Assembly: GCA_951640165.1 (NCBI GenBank)
Contig: OX621266.1
Span: forward strand, 2,232,001-2,296,000
DNA from: Pseudoips prasinana
Taxonomy: Eukaryota > Arthropoda > Insecta > Lepidoptera > Nolidae
DNA length: 64,000 nt
Reading direction: 5' to 3'
Numbering within the stretch: the first letter of the stretch is position 1; each line of letters opens with the position of its first letter. A program made the translations under genes and the position numbers. Shown piece by piece: positions 1 to 10,883 of the stretch. Below the pieces are notes generated by a model. The model did not search any database, had not been told where the DNA came from, and worked only from the letters and a program-made list of their open reading frames with translations.

Positions 1-271
1 TATTAGAATCTTGCCTGACACTAGTTGCAGTAGTGGTACTAGTTCCAAAATAAGATACAAATGTCATAGCATAAACTTAAAAATTAAGTTTTTTTTAATA
101 TTGATAGTTAGTTTTTGAAATGAAAGAAATATATTCGAGGTTCGAAGGAGGCTGTCTACTAATAATTTAGATACTTTGCTAAAGAAGTCATCACTAAATA
201 CTGCATCTTTATATTGAATTAAAACAAAATATAAAATTAAATAAATTGTTAAATACTTGCCGTTATTAAAT

Positions 272-338
272 TAACCCTGATAATATAGGGACGTGCGAAG
301 ATAGGGTATCTTCGCACGTCCCTATATTATCAGGGTTA
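272..338. repeat. Perfect 30-bp inverted repeat, 7-nt loop
   Basis: Left arm 272-301 and right arm 309-338 are exact reverse complements around the loop 302-308. The right arm and the bases after it (ACTAACATAC) recur in diverged form at 423-474. The surrounding 1-930 is AT-rich with no coding signal that I can see. Confidence 0.9.
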
Positions 339-422
339 TACTAACATACGAACACAAATCTTTATTACGAATTAAACAAAATAAATAAATTAGTATTTAA
401 ATAATCGCTTTAGAAAAGTCAC

Positions 423-474
423 AACCCTATCTTCGTACGTCCCTAAATTATCAAGGTTGTACTAACATACAAAC
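423..474. repeat. Diverged direct copy of the 302-353 repeat arm
   Basis: The segment containing TATCTTCGTACGTCCCTAAA and then ACTAACATAC matches 307-350 with several substitutions. Only the right arm is repeated; no left arm precedes this copy. Confidence 0.7.
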
Positions 475-933
475 TCGAAACTGTATGCGAACTAAAACCA
501 CATAGTATTTATTTATTTATTTAAGGTCAACCAACAATTGTTTGCACGATACATTAATAAATTATATTATTTATCTATGGCATAACTTTAATTCCTTGTC
601 TTGTGATTACATGCGTTAGTTTCTAATGGTGTGATTTTCTGTGTAATTTGAATCCGTTGCAAATGGTTTGAGTAGGCGTTATTCCACTAATGGGACCAAT
701 TACTATAGGGATAAATGATCAGGGTTTGTGCGGAAGTATTAACGCGAATAATGGGAAATTTGGTCAAAAAAATCTCTATATACCTACGTTGGACATGAAA
801 TGGGCACGATAAGCTAAAAACATTTATTTTGGATTTGGACTAATTTTGAAACGAAGTTCCTCAACAGAGCATACGATTGGAGTTGATTGTTGGAAATCAT
901 CACGTAAGTAAAAAGCGTTATGTAGCTTAACGA

Positions 934-1030
934 CACGTGTGGCGCAGTGGTTAAAGTATGCGTCTCGTTACTACCTTTGTGCCGCGAGTTCGATTCCTGC
1001 ACCGGACAACTATTTGTGTAAGTCTTTCCT
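934..1030 (+). mobile_element. SINE-C fragment (tRNA-derived head)
   Basis: A-box-like TGTGGCGCAGTGG and B-box-like GAGTTCGATTCCTGC lie about 50 bp apart, followed by ACAACTATTTGTGT, the body shared with the copies at 45262, 63179 and 63584. It is too diverged to be a functional tRNA. Confidence 0.7.
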
Positions 1031-1056
1031 TGTTTTTAAAATCTTAAACAATAATA

Positions 1057-1542
1057 GTGGTAGTAGCGCGCACAAACTTCACAGCGAACATAGATAGCGA
1101 TGAATATTTCTCTCCGACGCGACTGCACAACGTTGCCTCCAGCAGTAAGATAGCGAAGAGACCGGCCATCGTGAGAATTAGAACTTACGGGGCAACCAGC
1201 CCCGAGCAGGGTGGTGATGAGCATAATAACACTATTAATGAAAATGAGATGCGCTTATATTTCGGAGATGATGTATATTTCACAGCGCAGAGTGTTTTAA
1301 GAAGATTACCGGAGATATTATATCCTGAGGGGTGGTACTGTCGACATTCGTCAGGGATGCCACCGCTCTGGGAAATCTCTCTGGCATATAACTTCCGGTT
1401 ACTCTCGTCTCGCTATGTATTTGCACAAGAAATACCAAGTAACCGAGATAATGCACCAGCAACTTGCTCTGCAGTTTACAGTCTTGTGACGTCGGAGAAA
1501 GACTTGTACTTTACATATTATTATTCTCAACGTACGCGTTGA
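1057..1542 (+). other. Unrecognised 161-codon ORF
   Basis: An open frame of 161 codons from ATG to a TGA just before a GT-rich microsatellite. I recognise no domain, signal peptide or membrane segment. The stretch is less AT-rich than its flanks. The opposite strand also carries fairly long open frames, so this may be antisense to an old repeat rather than a gene. It lies just downstream of a SINE-C fragment. I call it only as an ORF of unknown status. Confidence 0.15.
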
Positions 1543-1563
1543 TGTGTGTGCGTGTGTGTGTAT
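1543..1563. repeat. GT-rich microsatellite
   Basis: A short run of TG units interrupted by one CG, ending at TGTGTGTA. From here to 2233 I see AT-rich sequence without recognisable features. Confidence 0.8.
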
Positions 1564-2233
1564 TTCAATTTACTCTACACATTTAGCTTAATATTTTGTT
1601 AAGATAACGTTCGTTTAAAAGTAGGTATACGACAAACAATGGTTCACCCCCAATAAACATTTTATTTATTAATTTATTCTTCTTCTTATACTAAACCATT
1701 TAAAGAAGATGAATAATTAATTATTTAAATATACAATCGACTTAAACTGTTTTTTTATAATAACTATTTCAACAAAAGGGTATTTGTTTTGGTCGCTAAG
1801 CCATTGAAATAAAAAATATCAGTTTAGAATAATGAAACTCCGTTCACAAAATGGTGTAACATACATACGAAAAACATAACAAGGTATTGATATCATTCAC
1901 CTCAAAGTCTTATTTATAAGGCTTATTTATTATTAACAATCCACAACATTATGATATGCGTTCACAACGCACCATAGGTATGATACCTACGAAGAAGAAA
2001 CACGTTCTTGAAAAGTTATCTACGAAAAGCTATACGAAAAATCTAAAAAATATTTTTGTTTACCCGATCGCTACCAAAGGCTGATATTAATATTGCATGA
2101 ACATTCCATCAAAATCGCTCCAGCGATTTTGTGGTCCTTAGAGAGCATACATATGTTTTAATATTTTGATATGGAATCATAGAAGCCTGATTTATTACTA
2201 TTGTATTTATTACAATTTACATCGAAATCAAAA

Positions 2234-2510
2234 ACTCCAAAACGGGTGCGACGGGTGGAGCGATTTTAATAAAATTTTCAGACAATCTTCAATATGATCC
2301 CAGCGGGTCATTTCACAAAGTTTGGTAGTGATCGGATGTACAAAATAATATTTTTGGTTTTTTTGGCACTTTTGTTTTATTTTTCCATAAAGCAGGGAGT
2401 AAAAAGAGTAAAATATTCGATTTTTTGTGAAATGTCGCGCTGGGCTTTATATTGAAAATTGTCTGAAAATTTCAGTAAAATCGCTCCACCCGTTGCACCC
2501 ATTTTCTAGT
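2234..2510. repeat. Foldback element with ~87-bp imperfect arms
   Basis: Arm 2234-2319 and arm 2423-2510 are imperfect reverse complements. Both contain GGTGGAGCGATTTTA and the outer GGGTGC motif, around a ~100-bp AT-rich centre. There is no ORF. The layout is that of a MITE or foldback element. A related AATCGCTCCAGCGATT palindrome occurs at ~2113-2132. Confidence 0.75.
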
Positions 2511-2978
2511 CCATAAACATATACAAACATTCACTTTAAAATACCGAGAACATTTTATAAACTAAAACGAATAAATATTCAGCATTCGATTTCGAATCCA
2601 TTACTTTCATTGCCTGAATTATTAACAAGGCAAGTGATTTATTACAACCCCTATATTTTACCTACGCTACCAAATATCTATGCGTTATTTCCCAAGAGTA
2701 TCCCGAAACGTGAATTAAAGATTCCATCTGGAGATAGAATACATCAGAACGTTTACTTAGTCATGTACAAGTCGACATACTACTGGTATACTGGGTATTT
2801 ACGTTGTTATATGTAAATCTTAAAACATGTAATCTACTACTGATATACATTTATTAAATCATCTAGAAGTGAGGGCGTCTGAATATGTACAAAACCCCCG
2901 AACATTTTCATTATTAATTAAAAATGTATGCAATAGAAAAGTTGTGCAATAGATTTGCAATCTAATGGACTACTCAAA

Positions 2979-3639
2979 GTCCGACGAGAAGATAACAGAA
3001 CTGGAGGAAGAATTGAGCAGGTTACGTTGGGATATTGTAGAATTATCTGAAGTCCGAAGAGACGGGGAGGACTCGATAATACTGAAATCCGGAAACCTGC
3101 TCTATTACCGGGAGGGTGACCAACTATCCCAAGGTGGTCCAAAAGTCCACAAGTCCCTCGTGAACAACCTAGTGAAAATCGAGAGTGTGTCGACGAGGGT
3201 TGCGTACCTTATACTCAGAATCACCAGGCGGTATTTGCTGAAGGTTATACAGGTATACGCACCCACTTCGACATACTCCGATGATGCAGTCGAGGTCATG
3301 TATGAGGACATTTCCAGAGCCATACATACCTCGAACTCTTATTTTACTGTGGTCATGGGGGACTTCAACGCGAAGCTGAGCAAACGAATCGGTGATGAGC
3401 TGAAAGTGGGGTAATTTGGAACCGGGGATCGGAACCCCCGAGGCCAGATGATGGCTGACTTCATGGAGAAGGAGGGTCTCTTTATGATGAATTCCTTCTT
3501 CAGGAAGCCGGCACATCGTAAATGGACCTGGGTGAGCCCCGATGGGAAAACTAGAAACGAGATAGACTTCATCCTGTCGACGAGGAGACAAGTATTCAAT
3601 GATGTCTCTGTGATCAATGCGGTTAAGACCGGGAGCGAT
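2979..3639 (+). pseudogene. RTE-clade LINE endonuclease fragment (arm 1 of inverted duplication)
   Basis: This is an apurinic-type endonuclease (EEP) domain that in an intact RTE element nicks target DNA for target-primed reverse transcription. Visible motifs are DIVELSEVRRDGE with its catalytic E, VIQVYAPT, VVMGDFNAKL with the D-x-N pair, and KWTWVSPDGKTRNEIDFIL. An in-frame TAA at 3412-3414 interrupts it shortly after MGDFNAKL. Homology stops abruptly at 3639 before the final histidine motif. All 661 bp recur inverted at 4804-5464 with the same stop, so the lesion predates the duplication. No reverse transcriptase follows. Confidence 0.9.
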
Positions 3640-3654
3640 ACCGCCGTCGACAAC

Positions 3655-3754
3655 TTCAAAAACCTAGCAAGTCACACGACAACTTTAAAAACCTAGCAAG
3701 GGACATCCCTTGCTAGGTTTAAAAATTGTCAATGTCACTTGCTATGTTTTTGAA
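3655..3754. repeat. 49-bp-arm palindrome
   Basis: Arms 3655-3703 and 3706-3754 are imperfect reverse complements with a 2-nt centre. The innermost 15 bp (AAACCTAGCAAGGGA and its complement) are perfect. It lies just beyond the break in the RTE arm. The rest of 3755-4230 is AT-rich without other features. Confidence 0.8.
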
Positions 3755-4230
3755 ATGGTATTTTGCGTTTGGCTGAATAACGGATGTGTATTTGCTAGGT
3801 TTTTCAATTATCAAAAATCTATTACTAAGGTCTTTTACTTTTAGCAGTATGAATCGATGCTTTATGGCCTAGTAAGAAGCAAAATGCAAAAACCCGTTTT
3901 CCCATGGTGGTGTCCCTTACTAGGTATTGAAATTGTACAGCCGATATATAAAGGATAATTTTGACACCTTAAGTGGTCTGGACTGAGAAAAATTATGTGT
4001 CACATTCTATTAGAATTATTATGAGTAATAATCTTTCATATATATTTTCATCGAAACCGAATATTTTTATGAATATATTCTCTTGCTACTTCTTGAGTAG
4101 GGTTTGGTTTTAGCGGCACAGTAATAGACAAAACAATGTATTTCGAGAAACTTATACCTAGCATTTAATTTATTTATAACTATCTCTCTTTTTAATATAA
4201 TTACTATTTAACTATTCTCAATTCTTTATT

Positions 4231-4297
4231 GCATGCAAATGACCGGCAATTGTGGAGATCTTTGGGGGTGGCCTTTGTCCAGCAGTGGACGTCTTTC
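4231..4297 (+). mobile_element. RTE LINE 3' end fragment
   Basis: GGCAATTGTGGAGATCTTTG followed by CCAGCAGTGGACGTCTTTCG is the conserved terminal coding/3' segment seen at 11500, 17588, 25388 and 57260. It may be the tail of the same plus-strand element as 2979-3639 after an internal rearrangement. Confidence 0.7.
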
Positions 4298-4611
4298 GGC
4301 ATTACACAATGTATGCATAAAAGTTGGTAGACATAATAAGGTTTGTATCAATTGTGGATCCTGCAGGGTACAGCACAGATTTAGGAGAGAGGAATTACTA
4401 TATATTTTTACCTACATAAAGTAAAATCTTTATGTAGGTATGGTTGTAGGTCAATAATTGCGACATTAGACTCTAGAGAAACTCTAGTATCAACTTAATA
4501 TGTATCCACTCTAAACCACTTAAAGTTTTGCGTTATTCTCATCTAAAAATGCGCTTTTATATTTTTTAATGTTGAGTTATTAGAACAGCAAACATTGATA
4601 TTATTTCATTT

Positions 4612-5516
4612 CTAATACGTGATTTTAAAGTGAGAAGTAAGAATATTATTTAAGTTTGCTAGGCATTCGAATCGGTTCTGAAATTCGAGTTGAAAGGGTT
4701 CGGGGTTTTGGAGGTGGAACGGTAAGGGACGGAGCATAGGCTTCATCAGTCGGGATCTCTTGATTTTGACATTTAGGTTCAATGAGCCTCTGACCAGTCT
4801 GTGATCGCTCCCGGTCTTAACCGCATTGATCACAGAGACATCATTGAATACTTGTCTCCTCGTCGACAGGATGAAGTCTATCTCGTTTCTAGTTTTCCCA
4901 TCGGGGCTCACCCAGGTCCATTTACGATGTGCCGGCTTCCTGAAGAAGGAATTCATCATAAAGCGACCCTCCTTCTCCATGAAGTCAGCCATCATCTGGC
5001 CTCGGGGGTTCCGATCCCCGGTTCCAAATTACCCCACTTTCAGCTCATCACCGATTCGTTTGCTCAGCTTCGCGTTGAAGTCCCCCATGACCACAGTAAA
5101 ATAAGAGTTCGAGGTATGTATGGCTCTGGAAATGTCCTCATACATGACCTCGACTGCATCATCGGAGTATGTCGAAGTGGGTGCGTATACCTGTATAACC
5201 TTCAGCAAATACCGCCTGGTGATTCTGAGTATAAGGTACGCAACCCTCGTCGACACACTCTCGATTTTCACTAGGTTGTTCACGAGGGACTTGTGGACTT
5301 GTGGACCACCTTGGGATAGTTGGTCACCCTCCCGGTAATAGAGCAGGTTTCCGGATTTCAGTATTATCGAGTCCTCCCCGTCTCTTCGGACTTCAGATAA
5401 TTCTACAATATCCCAACGTAACCTGCTCAATTCTTCCTCCAGTTCTGTTATCTTCTCGTCGGACCGCAGTGTACGTGTGTTATACGTTGCCAGGGCCAGA
5501 GGTCATCGGTTTTGGT
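4612..5516 (-). pseudogene. RTE-clade LINE endonuclease pseudogene (arm 2)
   Basis: Read on the minus strand, coding similarity starts at about 5516 with the endonuclease start LALATYNTRTLR and runs through the same motifs as arm 1. It carries the same TAA (5029-5031 in plus coordinates). Unlike arm 1 it continues past GSDHRLVRG, the family's terminal catalytic histidine motif, into the linker before the reverse transcriptase, and decays at about 4650. The 661-bp overlap with arm 1 differs at only a few sites (EGRF for EGLF, GPQV for GPKV), so the two arms are close paralogues. Confidence 0.88.
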
Positions 5517-5755
5517 AACCCGGAATCTGCCGGGGATTCTTAGCATCATCAGATTCTTGTGTCCATCATTTGAGGGGATTTTCCATAATCGCCACGCTTG
5601 GCAGACGGGTTGGCGATCGCAGTAAGGTGGACATGGTACTCAGGAGAACGCTGCTGCCCGTTATCTGGTGTATATATTTCCCTCGGGACGACTTTTACGT
5701 CCCCCCACGGGATGAGAGGGGGTAGCGATATTCTTAGGCCGTCACCACACAGCAG
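5517..5755 (-). mobile_element. RTE LINE 5' untranslated region
   Basis: Directly upstream of the minus-strand endonuclease. It contains ATCGCCACGCTTGGCAGACG (plus-strand reading) and CCTCGGGACGAC, also found at 51374-51413 and 57780-57966. Recurrence upstream of an RTE coding start identifies it as the element's 5' region. Confidence 0.75.
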
Positions 5756-7800
5756 TATTTTATATACTGAGTAGTATTAATATTAAAATGAGGAAATTTG
5801 TGGGTATGAATGTATAGATGTAGGTATGGATGTTAACAAATCAACATGTCTTTTACGAAATACTACCGAACCGACTTTGATGAATGATTGTAGTAATATA
5901 GCTTATAGTATATTAGGGATATTTTACAACACGCGTAGGTATATCCTGCTCAGATCACAAGTTCAGACTTTTTTGTCTAAGACCTTTGAGCTGGCAATGT
6001 GTTGGAATTTACCTTTCCGTTGTCTACTTTGGACAACAGCCTAGAGGGCCTTAATACGAGTAATGAAATCCTGCTACGCTAAATCTTTTTCCAGACAACC
6101 TCTCGATGACCCTGCGATTAGAATAGCAAGATTTAATGGACGACATCCATACTTAGCTCCGGGCAAAAAAGATGGTTTGGATACTAATATATAAAACACT
6201 GAATATATAAAATATGGAATTCTTAATTGAAATTTTTAATTACCATTAACAATCTCAAAAACGAATTATAGTTTTTATTTATACGTCACCCAATATTTTT
6301 TTCCGCGTATTATTATGTATATACCTTAAACTGTAAAATTAAATTTGCACCCCATTACACCAGTCCAGGGTAGGCGTCCTGCTGTTGTTGTATGGTGTTG
6401 ATGTTATCTTTCGAACGATACATACTAGAAGGTCAAATTTACTTTTACTTTTCTGATTTGATCACCAACAGACTAAGCCCTTAAGGTGTTAGCACCTTTG
6501 CTAACACCCTTAGGGATTCTCAGGTGTATCTTTTGTAGTTTAAATGCAAAGTATCTGCCCTGGATTGGTAGAAGTTACAAGTTGGATTTCCCGTGGACGT
6601 TAAGATTATTATTTCCCAGATTTAAGCATAGATGCATAAAATGTTTGTGTCAAAAATTAGATTTTTAATTTATGGTAAAGTTTGTTAAATCATGATTATC
6701 ATCTTCATTGGCTATAATTTAGTCACATTTACTATACTATTTATCCACTTATTGAGCTCATTTAAGAATCTTTATTCTACTATAATATACTACTTTAAGT
6801 AGAAACCAGTATATGCGTAGTGAGAACTACTCGTATATGAAAATTGAGGTAGGCTTAGGGTATGTGATTTACAGAACTGTGATTAGAATTCTTAACAATA
6901 ATAACACTGTCCCAGGATAATATATAAAAAAAATGTAATTTATTAGTAGTCTAGTTTTTACAAGTAGTTTACTTACAGTGATAGTCTCACTAGGCAAGCC
7001 TGTGTCGAGGCTATCAATGTGATACGATTACAAGCTTCGACTTTGACTACAGTTAGATATTAAATTTAAATGAAATAGAAACGACATTAAATTTGATTTA
7101 TAACAATAATATTTAAATTCTACTAAATAGGTAGGTACAATGGATTAAATAATAACTTAAATAAATTCATTTAGAAATAACCGAAGTGTGAGGATAGGTT
7201 ACTGTATGTGTGTAGGTGTGTGTTGGAGTATGTGTGAATATAATTCCGTGGTCGAATAGTCTGAAGGAAAGATTGAGTGTCAAATTAATGTTCTAAGGAG
7301 CTGCTCAGTTTCATTATAGTTTAGGTTTGCGATGTAGTTTCTTTTGAATATACAAATTTATATAGATGCGTGAAAGGCAAATACCGACCAATCACGCCAG
7401 CCGGCTCGTCGATATAATTATGCTCTTTTCGGTGAACTACGCCTCATCATAATTTTAGTTTATTCATACCGCTAATATTGAACGATAATTAAATGTTACT
7501 TTAAAGTATCATTCGATATTGTACAAAATTGATAGTTACTACTGACACATTATTTGCAGACGGTTTAATCTGATGTGCCTAGCATTCCGGGTAACATGGG
7601 TAATTACTGTTTGATTATTAACTCATTGCTTTAGAACTTTCAGAACTAAATATCATTCCAATTCTGATCAAAATGATATCTATTGCTCGAATTTTAAGGA
7701 TCAATTTTGAATTTAATTGTAGTGGACAGTAGGTCATTTACTAGCGTGTTGCTTCTCAATACGCTACAAATACCAATATACAGATTCTTAGTCGATCAGA
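5756..7800. other. Mostly unannotated AT-rich sequence
   Basis: I see no recognisable gene. The only structure noted is a near-perfect 17-bp hairpin at 6478-6515 around the loop CCTT (arm containing AGGTGTTAGCA), and short GT-rich text near 7205-7235. Confidence 0.5.
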
Positions 7801-8045
7801 CGGGCCTGTTGGCGTGGTTGGAAAATGCTTGCTTTTCACGCTGGAGGTCGTGGGTTCGATTACCACCTAGGACAGATATTTGTGTGCATGAACATGTCTG
7901 TTTGTGTCTGAGTCTGAGTCTGGGTATATTTATCTAAATAAGTATTTACAAAAATAAAGTAGTATATTTGGTATATCAGTTATCTGGTTCCCATAGTACA
8001 CATGATCGTGTGTAGATAATGTCCCAGGATATTATATTATTCTTA
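7801..8045 (+). mobile_element. SINE-B, near full length
   Basis: tRNA-like head with GGCGTGGTTGG and the B box GTGGGTTCGATTACC, a body with GATATTTGTGTGCATGAACA, and the tail GTCCCAGGATATTATATTAT. The family recurs at 8383, 9072, 12404 (partial), 24231, 36473 and 50921. Confidence 0.88.
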
Positions 8046-8288
8046 AAAAAAATAAAAATATATGAAGTAAAGTCTGTATTCGACAAACTGGACCAATTCG
8101 GTTACGGTCAACAAATACGATTTATGTTTATTACCAGATAACCTTAACAGTTTGTAAACTATCAGTGACATAAGCTCATTCATTCTATAAATGGATGATT
8201 GCCTGTTTTTATTATTGAGCATCTGTTCGCTTAAGAGGACATGTTAAGTTAAGTTGGTCCAGGCTGTAGTGACAAGACAACACATTTT

Positions 8289-8340
8289 TAAGCCATACTA
8301 GAGACCTACTAAGCAGCTTGACTAACTCTGATTTAATGTT
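8289..8340 (+). mobile_element. SINE-5S 3' body fragment
   Basis: AAGCCATACTAGAGACCTAC and the following GCAGCTTGACTAACTCT match the 3' half of the 5S-derived SINE at 61745-61790. Confidence 0.5.
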
Positions 8341-8382
8341 AGCACATGCCAAATGAATAAAAAAAATAATATCTTTAGTTTG

Positions 8383-8640
8383 ACGGGCACGTTGGCGTGG
8401 TTGGCAATGCTTACCTTTCACGCCGGAGGTCGTGGGTTCGATTCGCACCCATGACATGATGATATTTGTGTGCATGAATATATCTGATTGTCCCGAGTCT
8501 GGCTGTAATTATCATATAAGTATGTTTTTCCAAAAGTAGTAGGTATATATAGTATATCAGTTATCTGGTTTCCATAGTACAAGTAAGTAAGTTTGGGATC
8601 AGATGGCCGTGTGTAATTAATGTCCCAGGATATTATTATC
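8383..8640 (+). mobile_element. SINE-B, near full length
   Basis: The head GTTGGCGTGGTTGGCAATGC, the B box GTGGGTTCGATTCGC and the tail GTCCCAGGATATTATTATC are present. The orientation is the same as the copy 340 bp upstream, with several small differences. Confidence 0.88.
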
Positions 8641-8719
8641 ACATGTTTATTAGCACTATTATTTACTAAATATTATATAAGGGTATTTTAATACAAATAC
8701 AACTTATAAAATATATGGG

Positions 8720-8884
8720 CTACATGGAGAGAAATTTCCGCACAATCCTGGCATTCGCCAGCAGAACCGCATTCTGCATGTAACTCTCCAGCCAGATATC
8801 AAGCCCTAAACTTGCAAGGTTGATTTTCAGGGATTTAGGAATAACTCCATTTGTGGATATAACAATAGGTATGATCGCAGGTCT
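8720..8884 (-). pseudogene. LINE ORF C-terminal fragment
   Basis: Minus-strand translation gives AIIPIVISTNGVIPKSLKIN, continues through LASLGLDIWLESYMQNAVLL, and ends ANARIVRKFLSM before a stop at 8720-8722. This VPIVIS...ARIVRKFL signature is typical of the C-terminus of some insect non-LTR polyproteins. It is homologous to 9617-9892 on the other strand. The frame is intact but very short. Confidence 0.65.
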
Positions 8885-9071
8885 TTATTATTATTATCTT
8901 TGACAATCTACGAATAATTAATAGGGTTAGTCGTCGTTGATATTGGCTGTACTTGGAATCCAGCTGAAAGCACTAGAATCATTATTAGAAACAACCTTAA
9001 TGGTTAGCTATTATTTGCAGCACTTCTTTAAAATGGTCAGTGGTAACTAAACTTATTGGAATAGGTTTTAA

Positions 9072-9290
9072 TGGTTGGCGTTGTTGGCAAATACTGTCTT
9101 TCCTGCCGCAGGTCGTCGACAAATATTTGTGTGCACGAATGTATCTATTTGCCCTGAGTCTATTAGAGTATTTATCTATATAAGTATGTATTTACAAAAG
9201 AAAAGTAGTAAGTATATCAGTTATCTGGTATCCATAGTACAAGCTTTACTTGATTTGGGATCACCGTATGTGAATAATCCCATATGTTTA
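9072..9290 (+). mobile_element. SINE-B, decayed
   Basis: The head is degraded and the B box mostly deleted, but AATATTTGTGTGCACGAATG and ATATCAGTTATCTGG align to the better copies. Confidence 0.75.
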
Positions 9291-9438
9291 TGTTTATAAG
9301 TGTTAAATTTAGAACAAAATTTCTAGATTGAGTAGTCACTGTTTCAGTTTTATTGACGGATCAAATCATTGATAGGATAGACAAACGAAAAGTAAAGCCA
9401 TCTACATACATACTCAGTGGCAGTCAAGCTACATTAAA

Positions 9439-9600
9439 GTAAGTAAGTAAGTAATCTTTATTTCGCTCAAAATATGGTACCGACAAGATTTTATAGTCAT
9501 CACAATTACAGTTTCACATATTTTGTCGACATTGACATGCGAAATTATATCAAATCATGTACATCTAACATTAATTATAATATTCTAATACATTGTTCAT
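9439..9600 (-). mobile_element. LINE 3' end with (TTAC)n tail
   Basis: On the minus strand the text ends GAGCGAAATAAAGATTAC followed by repeated TTAC units, a polyadenylation-like AATAAA close to a short simple-repeat tail. The clade cannot be assigned. Confidence 0.5.
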
Positions 9601-9616
9601 AAATAATAATAATAAT

Positions 9617-10129
9617 AAATGACAACCTTGTGAAAGCTGAAAAAGACAAGGAAATTAAATACCATGACCTAGCACGCGAGGTTGTTGACATGTGGGACGT
9701 CGACTCGGCGATCATTGTACCGATTGTCGTTTCTGCCCATGGTTTAATTGCCAAGAGCCTCGACCGTCACCTTAAGAGGCTCGCGTTAGGCAGTTGGGTC
9801 AAGGGTCAGGTTCAGAAGGCAGTTCTTTTGGAGACGGCGCATTGTGAGGAGGTTCCTCTCTCTAGAGCCTTGACCATCGGTAGCATGGACCCTGCTCCCG
9901 TTATATATGAACATTATTAACAGGTATTAACGCGACTAACCTTATTGTTATTTTCCCGACGTTTCGACCAAGTTGCATTGATCGTGGTCACGGGATGACT
10001 GGCGCAGCGGTGTTTTGCTCCCGTTGCCGATTGGATCTCTATTTTTTATTTTTTTTGTAACTATATATTTGTAAATGTATGAAATAAGAATGACACGGAA
10101 TAAAAGACATAATAATAATAATAATGTCA
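9617..10129 (+). pseudogene. LINE ORF C-terminus and 3' UTR
   Basis: Translation gives KAEKDKEIKYHDLAREVVDM, then VPIVVSAHGLIAKSLDRHLK and VQKAVLLETAH. The frame is then lost near 9842; the expected IVRRFLSLEP and stop continue in another frame to 9892, which indicates a small deletion. The 3' UTR carries CCCGACGTTTCGACCAAG and ends with (AAT)n near 10110-10129. It is a 5'-truncated LINE; the protein segment is the region after the reverse transcriptase and has no catalytic motif. Confidence 0.65.
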
Positions 10130-10157
10130 TCTATATTAGTATCCATGTCAACATCGA

Positions 10158-10430
10158 AGTCACTATAAAATAGAATAGAATACATTTAATCATCATTAGA
10201 GACATACAAGAAATCTAAGAAAACAATACAGTGGGTATATAGATTACAAACAGCAAACACAATAAATAGAGACAGAGTACAGTTAGTAATAGGTAGAGAA
10301 ATAGATATAGATAATAATTAAGGTAAAGTATTTAAAATTAGTAGACCCATTACATATTAAATAAGTCTTTCCCTGCATGTCCTGCTGAAGGTCGCCGTCT
10401 CAGCATTGCTTCCTCAATCATCTGCCCCGG
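10158..10430 (-). mobile_element. LINE 3' UTR with (TTCTA)n-type tail
   Basis: The minus strand ends AATGTATTCTATTCTATTTT, the same tail type as 19650-19682 and 52243-52262. Upstream CAGGACATGCAGGGAAAG resembles 19530-19545. Confidence 0.5.
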
Positions 10431-10693
10431 TAGTCGGCAAAGATCAATTAGCAACATATCACATCCGTCTCAAAAAAGTTTAGATATATTCATCATATGA
10501 TATATAGCCTTATTAAGAAAGATGAAAATCAAAGTAAAGAAGGTAAACGTTTAGAAAGAAAAATGTTGGTTTTACCTCCAAACAAAGATAATGTACAATA
10601 AATAAGACATAAGTAAAACAACAGTTAATAAAAGATATGAAACTGTTTTTTTAAAAGATGACGATATAGGCAGCATGACGTCTTAGGTGTCAA

Positions 10694-10883
10694 ACAGATG
10701 AGCAGTACTTTGCTGTCGACAGAGCCAACTTCAGCTGTCGACAGAGGCGACTGCAGCTATCGTCATTGGTCGGCGTTTGCTATCCACGTGTCGATGGCAA
10801 ACGTCGACCAATGTTGACAGCTGCAGTTGCCGCTGTCGACAGCTGAAGTTGGCTCTGTCGTCAGAAAAATGCTGCTCGTCTGT
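10694..10883. repeat. Foldback (MITE-like) element, 87-bp arms
   Basis: Arms 10694-10780 and 10797-10883 are equal in length and imperfectly complementary around a 16-nt loop. Inside each arm, GCTGTCGACAG-type SalI-containing motifs recur, which makes smaller nested palindromes. There is no coding capacity. It is probably a non-autonomous DNA element; the superfamily is unknown. Confidence 0.85.

Noticed and set aside
3169..5274. Additional ORFs over both RTE arms (for example 140 and 157 codons)
   Set aside because: They mirror each other across the inverted duplication and are antisense or alternate frames of the endonuclease.
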